Below are positions 1-8,947 of a stretch of 64,000 bases of DNA, one piece after another (within the stretch, counting starts at the first letter, position 1; each line of letters opens with the position of its first letter). The DNA lies in contig NZ_BMWG01000024.1 in assembly GCF_014651115.1 (NCBI RefSeq), forward strand, positions 1-64,000. Reading direction: 5' to 3'. Made by a program: the position numbers and the translations under genes. The notes beneath the pieces were generated by a model. It saw only the letters and a list, made by a program, of their open reading frames with translations. It had not been told where the DNA came from and made no database searches. This DNA is from Streptomyces inusitatus. GTDB lineage: Bacteria; Actinomycetota; Actinomycetes; Streptomycetales; Streptomycetaceae.

Positions 1-46
1 TGGTACTGCAGGGGGGACCCTGTGGGAGAGTAGGACGCCGCCGAAC
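1..46 (+). rRNA. rrf: 5S ribosomal RNA, 3' end (partial)
   Basis: The first 46 bases match the 3' third of actinobacterial 5S rRNA as I remember it: GGTACTGCAGGGGGGACC, then GTGGGAGAGTAGGACGC and the terminal CCGAAC. The 5' part lies before the window, so this is the end of an rRNA operon. A strong terminator follows directly. The exact 3' end is inferred from the family, not from a mature-end signal. Confidence 0.9.
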
Positions 47-55
47 AATTTTTAG

Positions 56-99
56 CCTCAGTCCCCGGACACATTGTGTCCGGGGACTGAGGCATTTTT
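56..99 (+). terminator. Rho-independent terminator of the rRNA operon
   Basis: A perfect 17-bp inverted repeat (56-72 and 76-92, arm CCTCAGTCCCCGGACAC, loop ATT) is followed by CA and five T residues at 95-99. Its position ten bases after the 5S 3' end makes it the rrn operon terminator. Confidence 0.93.
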
Positions 100-165
100 G
101 CGTTCAAGACCCTTGCGGTAAGGTCTGAGACAGTCATTGGCATATTGCACACAGGAGGCCCCCGG

Positions 166-774
166 GTGGAGGTCCAGGAGACCCGCGTTCAGACGGACCG
201 GGTACTCACTATCCCCAACATCCTCAGCATGGCGCGCCTCGTCGGCGTACCGCTCTTCCTGTGGTTGATCCTCTGGCCTGTTTTCGGCGGGCCCAACTGT
301 GACGGCTGGGCACTTCTCGTGCTCATGCTCAGCGGCATCAGCGACTATCTCGACGGGAAACTCGCGCGCCGGTGGAACCAGGTCAGCAGCCTCGGCCGGC
401 TCTTGGATCCCGCCGCCGACCGGCTGTACATCCTGTCCACCCTCGTTGGCCTGACCTGGCGGGAAATCCTTCCGCTCTGGCTCACCGCGGCCCTGGTGGC
501 ACGGGAGCTGATGCTGCTGGTCATGGTGGGGATCCTCCGCCGGCACGGCTATCCGCCGCCCCAGGTGAACTTCCTCGGCAAGGCCGCCACCTTCAACTTG
601 ATGTACGCCTTCCCGCTGCTACTGCTCAGTGACGGATCCGGATGGCTTGCGTCACTCGGTGCCATTTTGGGATGGGCCTTCGCCGGATGGGGTACAACTC
701 TCTATTGGTGGGCAGGGATCCTCTATGTGGTCCAGGTCCGCCGAATCGTCAAGGCGGATGCCGTGGCCGATTGA
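166..774 (+). CDS. CDP-alcohol phosphatidyltransferase, probable eukaryote-like cardiolipin synthase
   Basis: This integral membrane enzyme of about 202 residues carries the complete CDP-alcohol phosphotransferase signature D-x2-DG-x2-AR-x8-G-x3-D-x3-D (D60, D63, G64, A67, R68, G77, D81, D85). These residues bind the metal and the CDP-linked substrate. Several hydrophobic helices surround the motif, as usual for the family. I chose GTG at 166 because AGGAGG (153-158) sits 7 bases upstream; an in-frame TTG at 145 has no such site. Next to the nucleotidyltransferase gene that follows, it matches the S. coelicolor locus where, from memory, the orthologue was shown to be a eukaryotic-type cardiolipin synthase using CDP-diacylglycerol and phosphatidylglycerol. 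Phosphatidylglycerophosphate synthase is the main alternative. Confidence 0.85.
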   Translation: MEVQETRVQTDRVLTIPNILSMARLVGVPLFLWLILWPVFGGPNCDGWALLVLMLSGISDYLDGKLARRWNQVSSLGRLLDPAADRLYILSTLVGLTWREILPLWLTAALVARELMLLVMVGILRRHGYPPPQVNFLGKAATFNLMYAFPLLLLSDGSGWLASLGAILGWAFAGWGTTLYWWAGILYVVQVRRIVKADAVAD

Positions 775-884
775 CCTCGTCGATGCCGAGCCGTGCAGTG
801 TCGCACGCCGAGCATGACGCCAGAGGGCCTCTTTGGGCGAGCGCAGTCGGCTAGACCGTCTCTCTCAAGGAGGACGCTTCCGAC

Positions 885-3380
885 ATGAAAGCCGTCGTGA
901 TGGCCGGGGGCGAAGGCACCCGGCTTCGCCCCATGACTTCAAGCATGCCCAAGCCACTGCTTCCGGTTGCCAACAGGCCGATCATGGAGCATGTGCTTCG
1001 CCTGCTGAAGCGCCATGGGCTCAATGAGACCGTGGTAACCGTTCAGTTTCTCGCCTCGCTCGTCAAGAACTACTTCGGCGACGGCGAAGAACTCGGGATG
1101 GAGCTCACCTATGCCAACGAGGAGAAACCCCTCGGCACCGCCGGCAGTGTGAAGAACGCCGAGGAAGCGCTCAAGGACGATGCCTTCCTCGTGATCTCCG
1201 GCGACGCGCTCACCGATTTCGACCTCACCGATCTGATCGCCTTCCACAAGGAGAAGGGCGCCCTCGTCACCGTCTGTCTGACGCGGGTGCCGAACCCCCT
1301 GGAATTCGGCATCACCATCGTCGACGAAGAGGGCAAGGTCGAGCGCTTCCTGGAGAAGCCGACCTGGGGCCAGGTGTTCTCAGACACGGTCAACACCGGG
1401 ATCTACGTCATGGAGCCCGAGGTCTTCGACTATGTCGAGGCCGATGTCCCCGTCGACTGGTCGGGTGATGTCTTCCCGCAGCTGATGAAGGAAGGCAAGC
1501 CGATCTTCGGCTATGTCGCCGAGGGCTACTGGGAGGACGTGGGCACCCACGAAAGCTATGTGAAGGCCCAGGCCGATGTCCTGGAAGGCAAAGTCGACGT
1601 CGACATCGACGGCTTTGAGATCTCCCCCGGGGTATGGGTCGCCGAAGGCGCCGAGGTGCACCCCGACGCGGTGCTCCGAGGGCCGCTCTACATCGGCGAC
1701 TACGCGAAGATCGAAGCCGATGCGGAGATCCGTGAGCACACGGTCGTCGGCTCCAATGTCGTGGTCAAGACCGGGGCCTTCCTCCACAAGGCCGTGATCC
1801 ACGACAACGTGTACATCGGGGAGCAGTGCAATCTCCGAGGCTGTGTGATCGGCAAGAACACCGACATCATGCGGGCCGCCCGCATCGAGGACGGCGCGGT
1901 CATCGGTGACGAGTGCCTGGTCGGCGAGGAGTCGATCGTCCAGGGAAACGTCCGGGTCTATCCGTTCAAGACGATCGAGGCCGGCGCGTTCGTCAACACC
2001 TCGGTCATCTGGGAGGCGCGTGGACAGGCGCATCTCTTCGGCGCCCGGGGAGTCTCCGGGATCCTCAATGTGGAGATCACTCCCGAGCTGGCCGTACGGC
2101 TGGCCGGAGCGTACGCCACCACCCTGAAGAAGGGCGCGACGGTCACCACGGCGCGTGACCACTCCCGTGGCGCGAGAGCGCTCAAGCGGGCGGTGATCTC
2201 CGCTCTCCAGGCCAGCGCCATCGATGTGCGGGACCTGGAGAACGTGCCATTGCCCGTCGCGCGGCAGCAGACCGCGCGGGGCAGCGCCGGCGGCATCATG
2301 ATCCGTACCTCGCCGGGGGTTCCCGACTCCGTCGACATCATGTTCTTCGACGAACGAGGGGCCGACCTCTCCCAGGCCGGGCAGCGGAAGCTGGACCGGG
2401 TGTACGCGCGGCAGGAGTACCGGCGCGCCTTCCCGGGGGAGATCGGTGATCTGCACTTCCCGGCCAGCGTCTTCGACTCGTACACCGGCTCACTGCTCCG
2501 CAATGTCGACACCACGGGAGTCGCCGAATCGGGTCTGAAGGTCGTCGTGGACGCCTCGAACGGCAGCGCGGGGCTTGTGCTGCCCAGTCTGCTGGGACGG
2601 CTCGGGGTGGATGCCCTGACCATTAACCCGGGGCTGGACGAGGCCAGGCCGACCGAGACGGCCGACACCCGCCGGGCCGGTCTGGTGCGGCTCGGTGAGA
2701 TGGTGGCGTCCGCGCGGGCGGCCTTCGGGGTGCGTTTCGACCCGGTCGGCGAGCGGCTGTCCCTCGTGGACGAGCGAGGCAGGATCATCGAGGACGACCG
2801 GGCGCTTCTGGTCCTCCTCGACCTGGTCGCGGCGGAGCGCCGCAGCGGGCGGGTGGCCCTGCCGGTGACCACCACCCGTATCGCCGAGCAGGTGGCGGCG
2901 TACCACGGCACACAGGTGGAGTGGACGACGACATCGCCGGACGATCTGACCCGGGTGGGCCGTGAGGAGACCACCATCTTCGGCGGTGACGGGCGCGGCG
3001 GATTCATCGTGCCCGAGTTCAGCAGCGTCTTCGACGGTACGGCGGCGCTGGTGCGGCTGGTGGGTCTGGTGGCCCGCACTCAGCTCACCCTGAGCCAGAT
3101 CGACGCCCGTATTCCGCGCGCGCATGTGCTCAAGCGCGATCTCGCGACCCCCTGGGCGGTCAAGGGCCTGGTCATGCGACGGGTGGTCGAGGAGGCCGAT
3201 CAGCGGGAGGTCGACACCACCGATGGTGTGCGGGTGGTCGAGACCGACGGACGGTGGGTGATGGTGCTGCCGGATCCGTCCGAGGCCGTCACCCATTTGT
3301 GGGCCGAGGGGCCGGACGAGGCATCGGCTCAGGCGCTGCTCGACAGCTGGTCCGCGGTCGTGGACAGCGCAGGTCACTGA
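885..3380 (+). CDS. Mannose-1-phosphate guanylyltransferase fused to a degenerate phosphomannomutase domain
   Basis: This 831-residue protein has three parts. Residues 1-235 form a sugar-nucleotide transferase with the GGEGTRLRPMT signature at 8-18, followed by a KP motif. Residues about 255-370 are left-handed beta-helix hexapeptide repeats. From about 390 to the end lies a phosphohexomutase-like region. The mutase part is abnormal. At the phosphoserine loop it reads RTSPGVP (R474-S476 onward) instead of TASHNP, so the serine is kept but His and Asn are lost. At the metal loop it reads GGDGRGG (700-706) instead of DGDGDR. The first domain should make a nucleotide-sugar (GDP-mannose or similar) in the cytoplasm; the last is probably catalytically dead and structural or regulatory. 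Start ATG 885 follows a GGAGG site. It lies 110 bp after the phosphatidyltransferase. Confidence 0.85.
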   Translation: MKAVVMAGGEGTRLRPMTSSMPKPLLPVANRPIMEHVLRLLKRHGLNETVVTVQFLASLVKNYFGDGEELGMELTYANEEKPLGTAGSVKNAEEALKDDAFLVISGDALTDFDLTDLIAFHKEKGALVTVCLTRVPNPLEFGITIVDEEGKVERFLEKPTWGQVFSDTVNTGIYVMEPEVFDYVEADVPVDWSGDVFPQLMKEGKPIFGYVAEGYWEDVGTHESYVKAQADVLEGKVDVDIDGFEISPGVWVAEGAEVHPDAVLRGPLYIGDYAKIEADAEIREHTVVGSNVVVKTGAFLHKAVIHDNVYIGEQCNLRGCVIGKNTDIMRAARIEDGAVIGDECLVGEESIVQGNVRVYPFKTIEAGAFVNTSVIWEARGQAHLFGARGVSGILNVEITPELAVRLAGAYATTLKKGATVTTARDHSRGARALKRAVISALQASAIDVRDLENVPLPVARQQTARGSAGGIMIRTSPGVPDSVDIMFFDERGADLSQAGQRKLDRVYARQEYRRAFPGEIGDLHFPASVFDSYTGSLLRNVDTTGVAESGLKVVVDASNGSAGLVLPSLLGRLGVDALTINPGLDEARPTETADTRRAGLVRLGEMVASARAAFGVRFDPVGERLSLVDERGRIIEDDRALLVLLDLVAAERRSGRVALPVTTTRIAEQVAAYHGTQVEWTTTSPDDLTRVGREETTIFGGDGRGGFIVPEFSSVFDGTAALVRLVGLVARTQLTLSQIDARIPRAHVLKRDLATPWAVKGLVMRRVVEEADQREVDTTDGVRVVETDGRWVMVLPDPSEAVTHLWAEGPDEASAQALLDSWSAVVDSAGH

Positions 3381-3469
3381 CGTGTGACCGGTGTGCCGGA
3401 AGCTGTTGGGACCATGGCTTCCGGCACACCGGTGGGGCCATTCGGCGGTAGTGGCCGCGGCGTGCGACG

Positions 3470-4411
3470 ATGTGCGGCATGTCCCAGCAGCACCCCGTTC
3501 GGAGCACTGGCTCTCCGCCCCCGCGTCCCGACGCGTCCATGTCGCTGCTGACGAATGTGATGGAGCACAGCCTCGACGAGGGCTATGCGGAGGCCACCGC
3601 ACGCCGGCGGGCCGAGGGGGGCGGGCTGCCCCGCCCGCTGAGGGCCAAACTGGGCCTGGCCGCCGGGCTGGTGCTCGCGGCGCTGGTCGTCACCGTGGGG
3701 GCTGCCGAGGCGCGGATATCCGCACCGGTCCTGGCCAAGGAGCGCGAGGAGCTGATCGACCGCGTCGACGCGGAGACCGCGGACGCCGACGCCCTGGAGC
3801 GCGATGTCGAGAAGCTCCGTGACGAGGTGGGGGAGCGGCAGCGCAGAGCCCTCAACGCGCCGGGCGGCGACCGGGAACAGCTGGTCTCGCTGCTGGCCGG
3901 GGCGACCGAGGTGGTGGGCCCGGGGCTCAGGCTCGTGGTCGACGACGGCAAGGGCACCGAGCAGGCGGATGGCGGCGGGCCGCGCGAGAGCAGCGGCTTC
4001 AGCGATACCGGCCGGGTCCGGGACCGCGATATGCAACGGGTCGTCAACGGCCTGTGGGAGTCCGGCGCCGAGGCCGTCGCCATCAACGGGCAGCGGCTGA
4101 CGGCCCTCTCGGCGATCCGGGCCGCCGGAGACGCCATACTGGTTGACAACAGGCCGCTGGTGCCGCCGTACACGGTGCTGGCGGTGGGGGACGGGAAGAA
4201 GCTGGACGCGGCGTTCCGGGACAGTGCCGACGGACGGTATCTCCAGGTGCTGAAGGAGAACTTCGGCATCCGTTTCAGCGTCTCAGCCAAGGAATCGGTG
4301 CGTCTGCCGGCTGCCCCCAGCCTGATCGTACGTACAGCAGAGCCGAGGACCGCCTCCGCCGGGAAGGGCGCCGGGCAGGGCACGGCAGATACAGGGAAGG
4401 GCACATCGTGA
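3470..4411 (+). CDS. DUF881 family membrane-anchored protein
   Basis: The protein has a cytoplasmic N-terminus, one transmembrane segment (about 62-80 from this start), a coiled-coil stretch rich in E, R and L (about 88-130), and a DUF881 domain (about 140-310) ending in a Pro/Ala-rich tail. DUF881 proteins flank the small basic protein gene in actinobacteria and are usually found near division and envelope genes; their activity is unknown. Three in-frame ATGs (3470, 3479, 3539) are possible starts and none has a clear ribosome site, so the N-terminus is uncertain. Its stop overlaps the next start by 4 bases, which suggests translational coupling. Confidence 0.82.
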   Translation: MCGMSQQHPVRSTGSPPPRPDASMSLLTNVMEHSLDEGYAEATARRRAEGGGLPRPLRAKLGLAAGLVLAALVVTVGAAEARISAPVLAKEREELIDRVDAETADADALERDVEKLRDEVGERQRRALNAPGGDREQLVSLLAGATEVVGPGLRLVVDDGKGTEQADGGGPRESSGFSDTGRVRDRDMQRVVNGLWESGAEAVAINGQRLTALSAIRAAGDAILVDNRPLVPPYTVLAVGDGKKLDAAFRDSADGRYLQVLKENFGIRFSVSAKESVRLPAAPSLIVRTAEPRTASAGKGAGQGTADTGKGTS

Positions 4412-4740
4412 TCGCGGTACTGGGCCTCGTCGTGGGAGTCGTGGCCGGGCTTCTGGTCCGGCCCGAAGTTCCGGCGGTGGTGGAGCCCTATCTGCCGATC
4501 GCTGTCGTCGCGGCGCTGGACGCCGTTTTCGGCGGGCTGCGGGCCATGCTGGACGGGATCTTCGTCGACAAGGTCTTCGTGGTCTCCTTCCTCTCCAATG
4601 TGGTGGTGGCGGCGCTGATCGTCTTCCTGGGTGACAAGCTCGGCGTCGGAGCCCAGCTCTCCACGGGTGTGGTCGTCGTCCTCGGTATCCGGATCTTCTC
4701 CAACGCCGCCGCGATCCGCCGGCACGTCTTCCGGGCGTGA
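4408..4740 (+). CDS. sbp: Small basic protein Sbp (DUF1290), membrane protein
   Basis: This 110-residue protein has three hydrophobic helices and the family stretch PYLPIAVVAALDAVFGGLRA near residues 28-47, followed by GDKLGVGAQLSTG. It ends with basic residues. This matches the Sbp/DUF1290 family, encoded near ftsZ in some Gram-positives but between two DUF881 genes in actinomycetes. GTG 4408 overlaps the previous stop (GTGA) and is preceded by GGGAAGGG. Function is unknown; the three-gene arrangement implies a membrane complex. Confidence 0.85.
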   Translation: MIAVLGLVVGVVAGLLVRPEVPAVVEPYLPIAVVAALDAVFGGLRAMLDGIFVDKVFVVSFLSNVVVAALIVFLGDKLGVGAQLSTGVVVVLGIRIFSNAAAIRRHVFRA

Positions 4741-4745
4741 GGCCG

Positions 4746-5642
4746 ATGAGCACCGATCCTCAGAACACCGGGCCCCGGAGCGGCGACGACGCGCGGGACG
4801 GAGAACCGGAGCGCGCTGCCCCGGCCGCGGGCGAGAGCAGGCCGGAGTCGAACCCGGAGCCGAAGCCGGAGCCGAAGCCGGAAGCGGAGACGCGGCCGAT
4901 GCCGGGCGGTCCCAGGGCACAGATGACGGGGCGGCAGCGGCTGATCGCGGGTCTGTGGCCGCCCCGGGTGACCCGCGCTCAACTGACTGTCGCGGCACTG
5001 CTGTTCGTCCTCGGTCTCGGGCTCGCCATCCAGGTCCGTTCGACCAGCGACAACAGTGCCTTCCGAGGGGCCCGGCAGGAGGACCTCGTCCGGATCCTGG
5101 GCGAGCTGGACAGCCGTACCGAGCGCCTGGAGCACGAGAAGCAGCGGCTTGAGGAGCAGCGCACCGAGCTGGAGAACAGCTCGGACCAGGCGGAGGAGGC
5201 GCGGCGGCAGACGGAGCAGAAGGAGCAGCAACTGGGCATCCTCGCCGGTTCTGTCGCGGCTCAGGGGCCCGGGATCACCCTCACCATCACCGACGGTTCG
5301 GGTGCGGTGGAGGCGGACATGCTGCTCGACGCGATCCAGGAGCTGCGCGCCGCGGGCGCGGAGGCGATCCAGGTCAATGATGTGCGGGTCGTCGCGGATA
5401 CGTATTTCACCGGGACGGGTGGCGACATCGAGGTGGACGGGAACCGGATCGGCGCACCGTACATCTTCAAGGTCATCGGTAAACCGCAGGATCTGGAGCC
5501 GGCGCTGAACATCCCGGGCGGAGTCGTGCAGACACTGGAGAAGGAGCAGGCCACCGCCACGGTGGTTCGCTCGGAGAAGATCGTTGTGGATGCCTTGCGG
5601 CCGGTGAAGCGGCCTGGCTACGCTCGGTCGTCGGCTTCGTGA
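4746..5642 (+). CDS. DUF881 family membrane-anchored protein (second copy)
   Basis: This paralogue of the DUF881 gene two places upstream has a Pro/Glu/Lys-rich cytoplasmic N-terminal tail with short PKPEPKPE-type repeats. A single membrane helix follows (about 80-97), then a long coiled coil (about 110-165, dense E/Q/R) and a DUF881 domain (about 170-285). It is likely anchored with the DUF881 domain outside. The ATG at 4746 is preferred; an in-frame GTG at 4737 overlaps the preceding gene's stop codon. It closes the DUF881-Sbp-DUF881 operon; the next gene is 190 bp away. Confidence 0.82.
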   Translation: MSTDPQNTGPRSGDDARDGEPERAAPAAGESRPESNPEPKPEPKPEAETRPMPGGPRAQMTGRQRLIAGLWPPRVTRAQLTVAALLFVLGLGLAIQVRSTSDNSAFRGARQEDLVRILGELDSRTERLEHEKQRLEEQRTELENSSDQAEEARRQTEQKEQQLGILAGSVAAQGPGITLTITDGSGAVEADMLLDAIQELRAAGAEAIQVNDVRVVADTYFTGTGGDIEVDGNRIGAPYIFKVIGKPQDLEPALNIPGGVVQTLEKEQATATVVRSEKIVVDALRPVKRPGYARSSAS

Positions 5643-5832
5643 GGCGGCGGTGCGGGGGGTCCCGCGGGCCGGAGCGAGACGTTGCGGGGGGTCGGCACAT
5701 CGAAGCTGTGCCGCGTGGTGGAAACTGTTTGACGGGTACGGACGTTGTGAGAATGTCCGGGTCGGCAGGTGTGATCATTGAGGGTTCGTCCTGCCCCACG
5801 GGCGGGTCTATTTCGGTCAAGGGGAATCGCCC

Positions 5833-6654
5833 GTGAAGTTGTTTGCGAAGTTGTTCGGCAAGAGCGCACGCGAGGACGGCGGAAACGCCAGGCATCGCGC
5901 GCGGCGTCAGGGCCAGGAGGAGGAGCAGGGCGGCGAGCGTCCGCTGTTCCGGGACGAGGTCGCCGGTCCGGGCGCGTCGTCTGTTGACCCTGCGGGTCCC
6001 GGCCGCATAGGTTTCGGGGAACCAGCAGCCTCAAGTACGGGTGGAGGGTTTGCCTCCGATCCGTATGCGACCAATCCCCATGGGGGACAGCCGCGGCAGG
6101 AGGATCCGTCGATGGCGGCCGTGACGGTGTGTACGAGGTGCGGCAACCGCAATCCGCAGTCCAGCAAGTTCTGCTCCAACTGCGGAGCGCCGCTGCGGGG
6201 CGGGGTGCCCGCCGAGCGGGCGTCCGAGACGACCTCCACCATCTCCATCTCGGGTCTGGAGGCGTACGACTCCGAGGTGACGGGGCAGACGCAGCTCCCG
6301 TCGCTCTCGCCCGAGGCGCAGGCCGCGGTGGAGGCCCTGCCGCTGGGTTCCGCGCTTCTGGTGGTCCGCCGGGGGCCCAATTCCGGGAGCCGCTTCCTGC
6401 TCGACGGAGAGCTGACCACGGCCGGCCGTCATCCGCAGAGCGACATCTTCCTGGACGACGTGACGGTGTCGCGTCGGCATGTGGAGTTCCGCCGGGGCCC
6501 TGACGGCAGCTTCAGCGTCGCCGACGTCGGCAGCCTGAACGGCACCTATGTCAATCGTGAGCGGATCGACTCGGTCTATCTGAACAACGGTGACGAGGTT
6601 CAGATCGGCAAGTACCGGCTGGTCTTCTACGCGAGCCAGCAGCGGGGCCTGTAA
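5833..6654 (+). CDS. garA: FHA-domain protein with zinc ribbon, GarA/OdhI-like
   Basis: This 273-residue protein has a low-complexity basic/acidic N-terminal extension (1-93). A four-cysteine zinc ribbon follows (CTRC at 100-103, CSNC at 114-117), then a conserved ETTS phospho-acceptor motif (132-135) and an FHA domain (about 174-265) with GR at 198-199, VSRRH at 212-216 and a NGTY loop. The ETTS-plus-FHA arrangement is that of GarA/OdhI. There, a Ser/Thr kinase phosphorylates the Thr, which then binds the FHA domain intramolecularly and controls 2-oxoglutarate dehydrogenase and glutamate enzymes. The family role is known; for this protein it is inferred. An internal ATG at 6112 (residue 94) has AGGAGG 8 bases upstream and would give a 180-residue GarA-sized form. 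The annotated start is GTG. Confidence 0.87.
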   Translation: MKLFAKLFGKSAREDGGNARHRARRQGQEEEQGGERPLFRDEVAGPGASSVDPAGPGRIGFGEPAASSTGGGFASDPYATNPHGGQPRQEDPSMAAVTVCTRCGNRNPQSSKFCSNCGAPLRGGVPAERASETTSTISISGLEAYDSEVTGQTQLPSLSPEAQAAVEALPLGSALLVVRRGPNSGSRFLLDGELTTAGRHPQSDIFLDDVTVSRRHVEFRRGPDGSFSVADVGSLNGTYVNRERIDSVYLNNGDEVQIGKYRLVFYASQQRGL

Positions 6655-6673
6655 CCCCGCGAGGGAAGGCACC

Positions 6674-7447
6674 ATGCGAACACCGACGGGCGGTGCCGGT
6701 CACGGCACCGCCACCGCGGCGGAGAGGCTTTCCGCCGGCGAGAGGCTGATGAGCATCGGGACGGTGCTCGGCCAGCTGCGTGACGAGTTTCCCGAAGTCA
6801 CGATTTCCAAGATTCGTTTCCTGGAGGCCGAGGGGCTGGTCGAGCCGCGGCGCACGCCGTCGGGGTACCGCAAGTTCACTCCCGCCGATGTCGAGCGGCT
6901 GGCCCAGGTGCTGCGGATGCAGCGGGACCACTATCTTCCGCTGAAAGTGATCCGTGAGCATCTGGACGCCCTCGCCCGGGGTGAGCAGATCCAGCTGCCC
7001 GCGCAGGGCGCCGCGAGGGAGCCTTCGGCCGAGGCGTGGGGCCCTGGGGCCTGGGAGACGCCCGGTGAGCGCCGTACGGCTGCCAGGATGGGCCGGGCGG
7101 AGCTGCTGGCCGCCGCCGGGGCGGGTGAGGAGCAGCTGGTCGAGTGGGAGTCGTACGGGCTGATCGGCCAGCATGTCGACGGCGGCTATGACGCCGAGTC
7201 CGTGACGGTGGCCAGGCTCGTTCTGGACTTGGGAAGATTTGGTCTTGAGCCGCGCCATCTGCGTCCGATGAAGGCCGCGGCCGAGCGGGACGCCGGGCTG
7301 GTCGAACAGGTGGTCGCACCCTTGCGCCGACACCGTAATCCGCAGACCAGGGCACATGCGGAGGCCACCGCGAAGGAGCTGGCGAGCCTCTCCGTGCGGC
7401 TTCACGCGGCCCTGGTGCAGACGGCCCTCGGAGTCCGAATCAGTTGA
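6674..7447 (+). CDS. MerR-family transcriptional regulator
   Basis: This 257-residue protein has an N-terminal winged HTH of MerR type at about 26-95: SKIRFLEAEGLVEPRRTPSG, then YRKF and the arginine-rich wing. A second helical domain (about 130-257) follows. ATG 6674 has GGAAGG upstream and lies 19 bp after the FHA gene, probably in the same transcript. The first MerR of this gene set has a longer effector half than the second (8201-8797). Target and effector are unknown. The gene order FHA, MerR, bifunctional nuclease, MerR is conserved in actinobacteria. Confidence 0.87.
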   Translation: MRTPTGGAGHGTATAAERLSAGERLMSIGTVLGQLRDEFPEVTISKIRFLEAEGLVEPRRTPSGYRKFTPADVERLAQVLRMQRDHYLPLKVIREHLDALARGEQIQLPAQGAAREPSAEAWGPGAWETPGERRTAARMGRAELLAAAGAGEEQLVEWESYGLIGQHVDGGYDAESVTVARLVLDLGRFGLEPRHLRPMKAAAERDAGLVEQVVAPLRRHRNPQTRAHAEATAKELASLSVRLHAALVQTALGVRIS

Positions 7448-7511
7448 TCATCAGTTGATCGACCACGTGCCCGACTACCCAAACGGGCCGGGCACGTCCT
7501 AGGGTTGCTGT

Positions 7512-7985
7512 GTGAACGAGCTCGACGTTGTGGGTGTCCGGGTGGAAATGCCCTCCAACCAACCGATCGTGCTCCTGCGTGAAGTGGGAGGCGATCGGTA
7601 CCTCCCCATTTGGATCGGTCCCGGGGAGGCCACCGCCATCGCCTTCGCCCAGCAGGGCATGGCACCGGCCAGGCCGCTGACCCATGACCTCTTCAAGGAT
7701 GTCCTGGAGGCGGTGGGGCAGGAACTCACCGAGGTCCGCATCACCGACCTGCGTGAAGGGGTCTTCTACGCGGAGCTGGTCTTCGCCAGCGGAGTCGAGG
7801 TGAGCGCGCGTCCGTCCGACGCCATAGCGCTCGCCCTGCGCACCGGCACGCCGATCTACGGCAGTGACGGGGTGCTCGACGACGCGGGAATCGCGATTCC
7901 GGACGAGCAGGAGGACGAGGTGGAGAAGTTCCGCGAGTTCCTCGACCAGATCTCACCGGAGGACTTCGGGACCAACAGTCAGTGA
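7512..7985 (+). CDS. Bifunctional nuclease family protein (DUF151)
   Basis: This 157-residue protein matches DUF151 throughout: an N-terminal strand pattern, VLLREVGGDRYLPIWIGPGE near residues 23-42, then a central helix and SARPSDAIALALRTGTPIY at about 97-115. Family members include a plant enzyme with both RNase and DNase activity; bacterial roles are unclear. GTG 7512 follows a short intergenic gap (64 bp) after the MerR gene. The C-terminal 35 residues are acidic (EEVEKF, SPEDF-type), typical of the actinobacterial form. Confidence 0.87.
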   Translation: MNELDVVGVRVEMPSNQPIVLLREVGGDRYLPIWIGPGEATAIAFAQQGMAPARPLTHDLFKDVLEAVGQELTEVRITDLREGVFYAELVFASGVEVSARPSDAIALALRTGTPIYGSDGVLDDAGIAIPDEQEDEVEKFREFLDQISPEDFGTNSQ

Positions 7986-8200
7986 CCGCCGCCGCTGTGC
8001 AGGTGGCCGCCGGTGGACCGGCGGTCACCGGAGAGGCTTCGGCGGGCCGTTTCGGCGCATTCGAGCACCCTTTCCCCGTTATGGGGCACGGGAAACCACT
8101 CTCAGGGTGATTATCACTCGGCGTGCCGAGTGTGGCGATCGTTGACGCGCCCCTGGTGACTGCCTACCGTCGAGTCGGCAGGTCAAGGACGGAGGTCGGC

Positions 8201-8797
8201 GTGAGAAACAGCGGCGACGGTGCGGTGGGGGGTGCCCTCGGACGAGGTCTGGGGGAGAGCGGGCCGTATCCGCTCCCCGAGAGCGGGGTCGATCAGCCGG
8301 CGGACACCGTCGGCTATCGAGGGCCGACCGCGTGCGCGGCGGCGGGGATCACCTACCGGCAGCTCGACTACTGGGCCCGTACCGGCCTGGTCGAGCCCAG
8401 CGTCCGGCCGCCTCACGGCGCGGGTGCCCAGCGGCTCTACAGCATGCGCGATGTGGTCGTACTCAAGATCGTCAAGCGTTTCCTGGACACCGGGGTGGCG
8501 CTCCAGAACATCCGGGCCGCCGTCCGGCACCTGAGGACCCGGGGTTACGCCGATCTGGAGCGGATGACGCTGATGAGCGACGGGGCCACGGTCTACGAGT
8601 GCTCCTCGCCCGACGAGGTGGTGCAGCTGCTCCAGGGCGGTCAGGGTGTCTTCGGGATCGCCGTCGGAGTCGTCTGGCGCGATGTGGAGGCGGCGCTGTC
8701 GCTGCTGCACGGTGAACGGGTCGACACCGGGGAGACGCTCCTCGCCCACAACCCCGCCGATGAGCTGGCCAGACGCCGGCAGAACCGGGCTGTCTGA
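8201..8797 (+). CDS. MerR-family transcriptional regulator (second)
   Basis: This 198-residue protein carries a MerR HTH at about 45-115, with GPTACAAAGITYRQLDYWA followed by RTGLVEPSVRP and LYSMRDVVVLKIVKRFLDTG. A C-terminal helical half (120-198) follows. GTG 8201 is chosen because GGAGG (8191-8195) lies 5 bases upstream. The fold is HspR/MerR-like without recognisable metal-binding cysteines. It completes the FHA-MerR-nuclease-MerR set; regulation targets are not visible. Confidence 0.85.
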   Translation: MRNSGDGAVGGALGRGLGESGPYPLPESGVDQPADTVGYRGPTACAAAGITYRQLDYWARTGLVEPSVRPPHGAGAQRLYSMRDVVVLKIVKRFLDTGVALQNIRAAVRHLRTRGYADLERMTLMSDGATVYECSSPDEVVQLLQGGQGVFGIAVGVVWRDVEAALSLLHGERVDTGETLLAHNPADELARRRQNRAV

Positions 8798-8947
8798 CCC
8801 GGGGGAGCCGATGGGCGGGCCGGGAGCCGTCCCGCTGGCGTCGGCCGGGGCGGTGCCGGGACGGCTTCCGGCGGCGGGCCGACGGGGACGCCGCCCGCGA
8901 TGTCGATGTCGGTGGCGATGTCAGTGGCATGGGGCACCATCGGGAAT

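Noticed and set aside
58..546. Minus-strand open frame opposite the phosphatidyltransferase
   Set aside because: It covers the rRNA terminator and the conserved CDP-alcohol motif region; no ribosome site and no family pattern.
1380..2456. Long minus-strand frame opposite the nucleotidyltransferase gene
   Set aside because: His/Asp/Gly-rich shadow caused by GC bias of the real plus-strand gene; no ribosome site.
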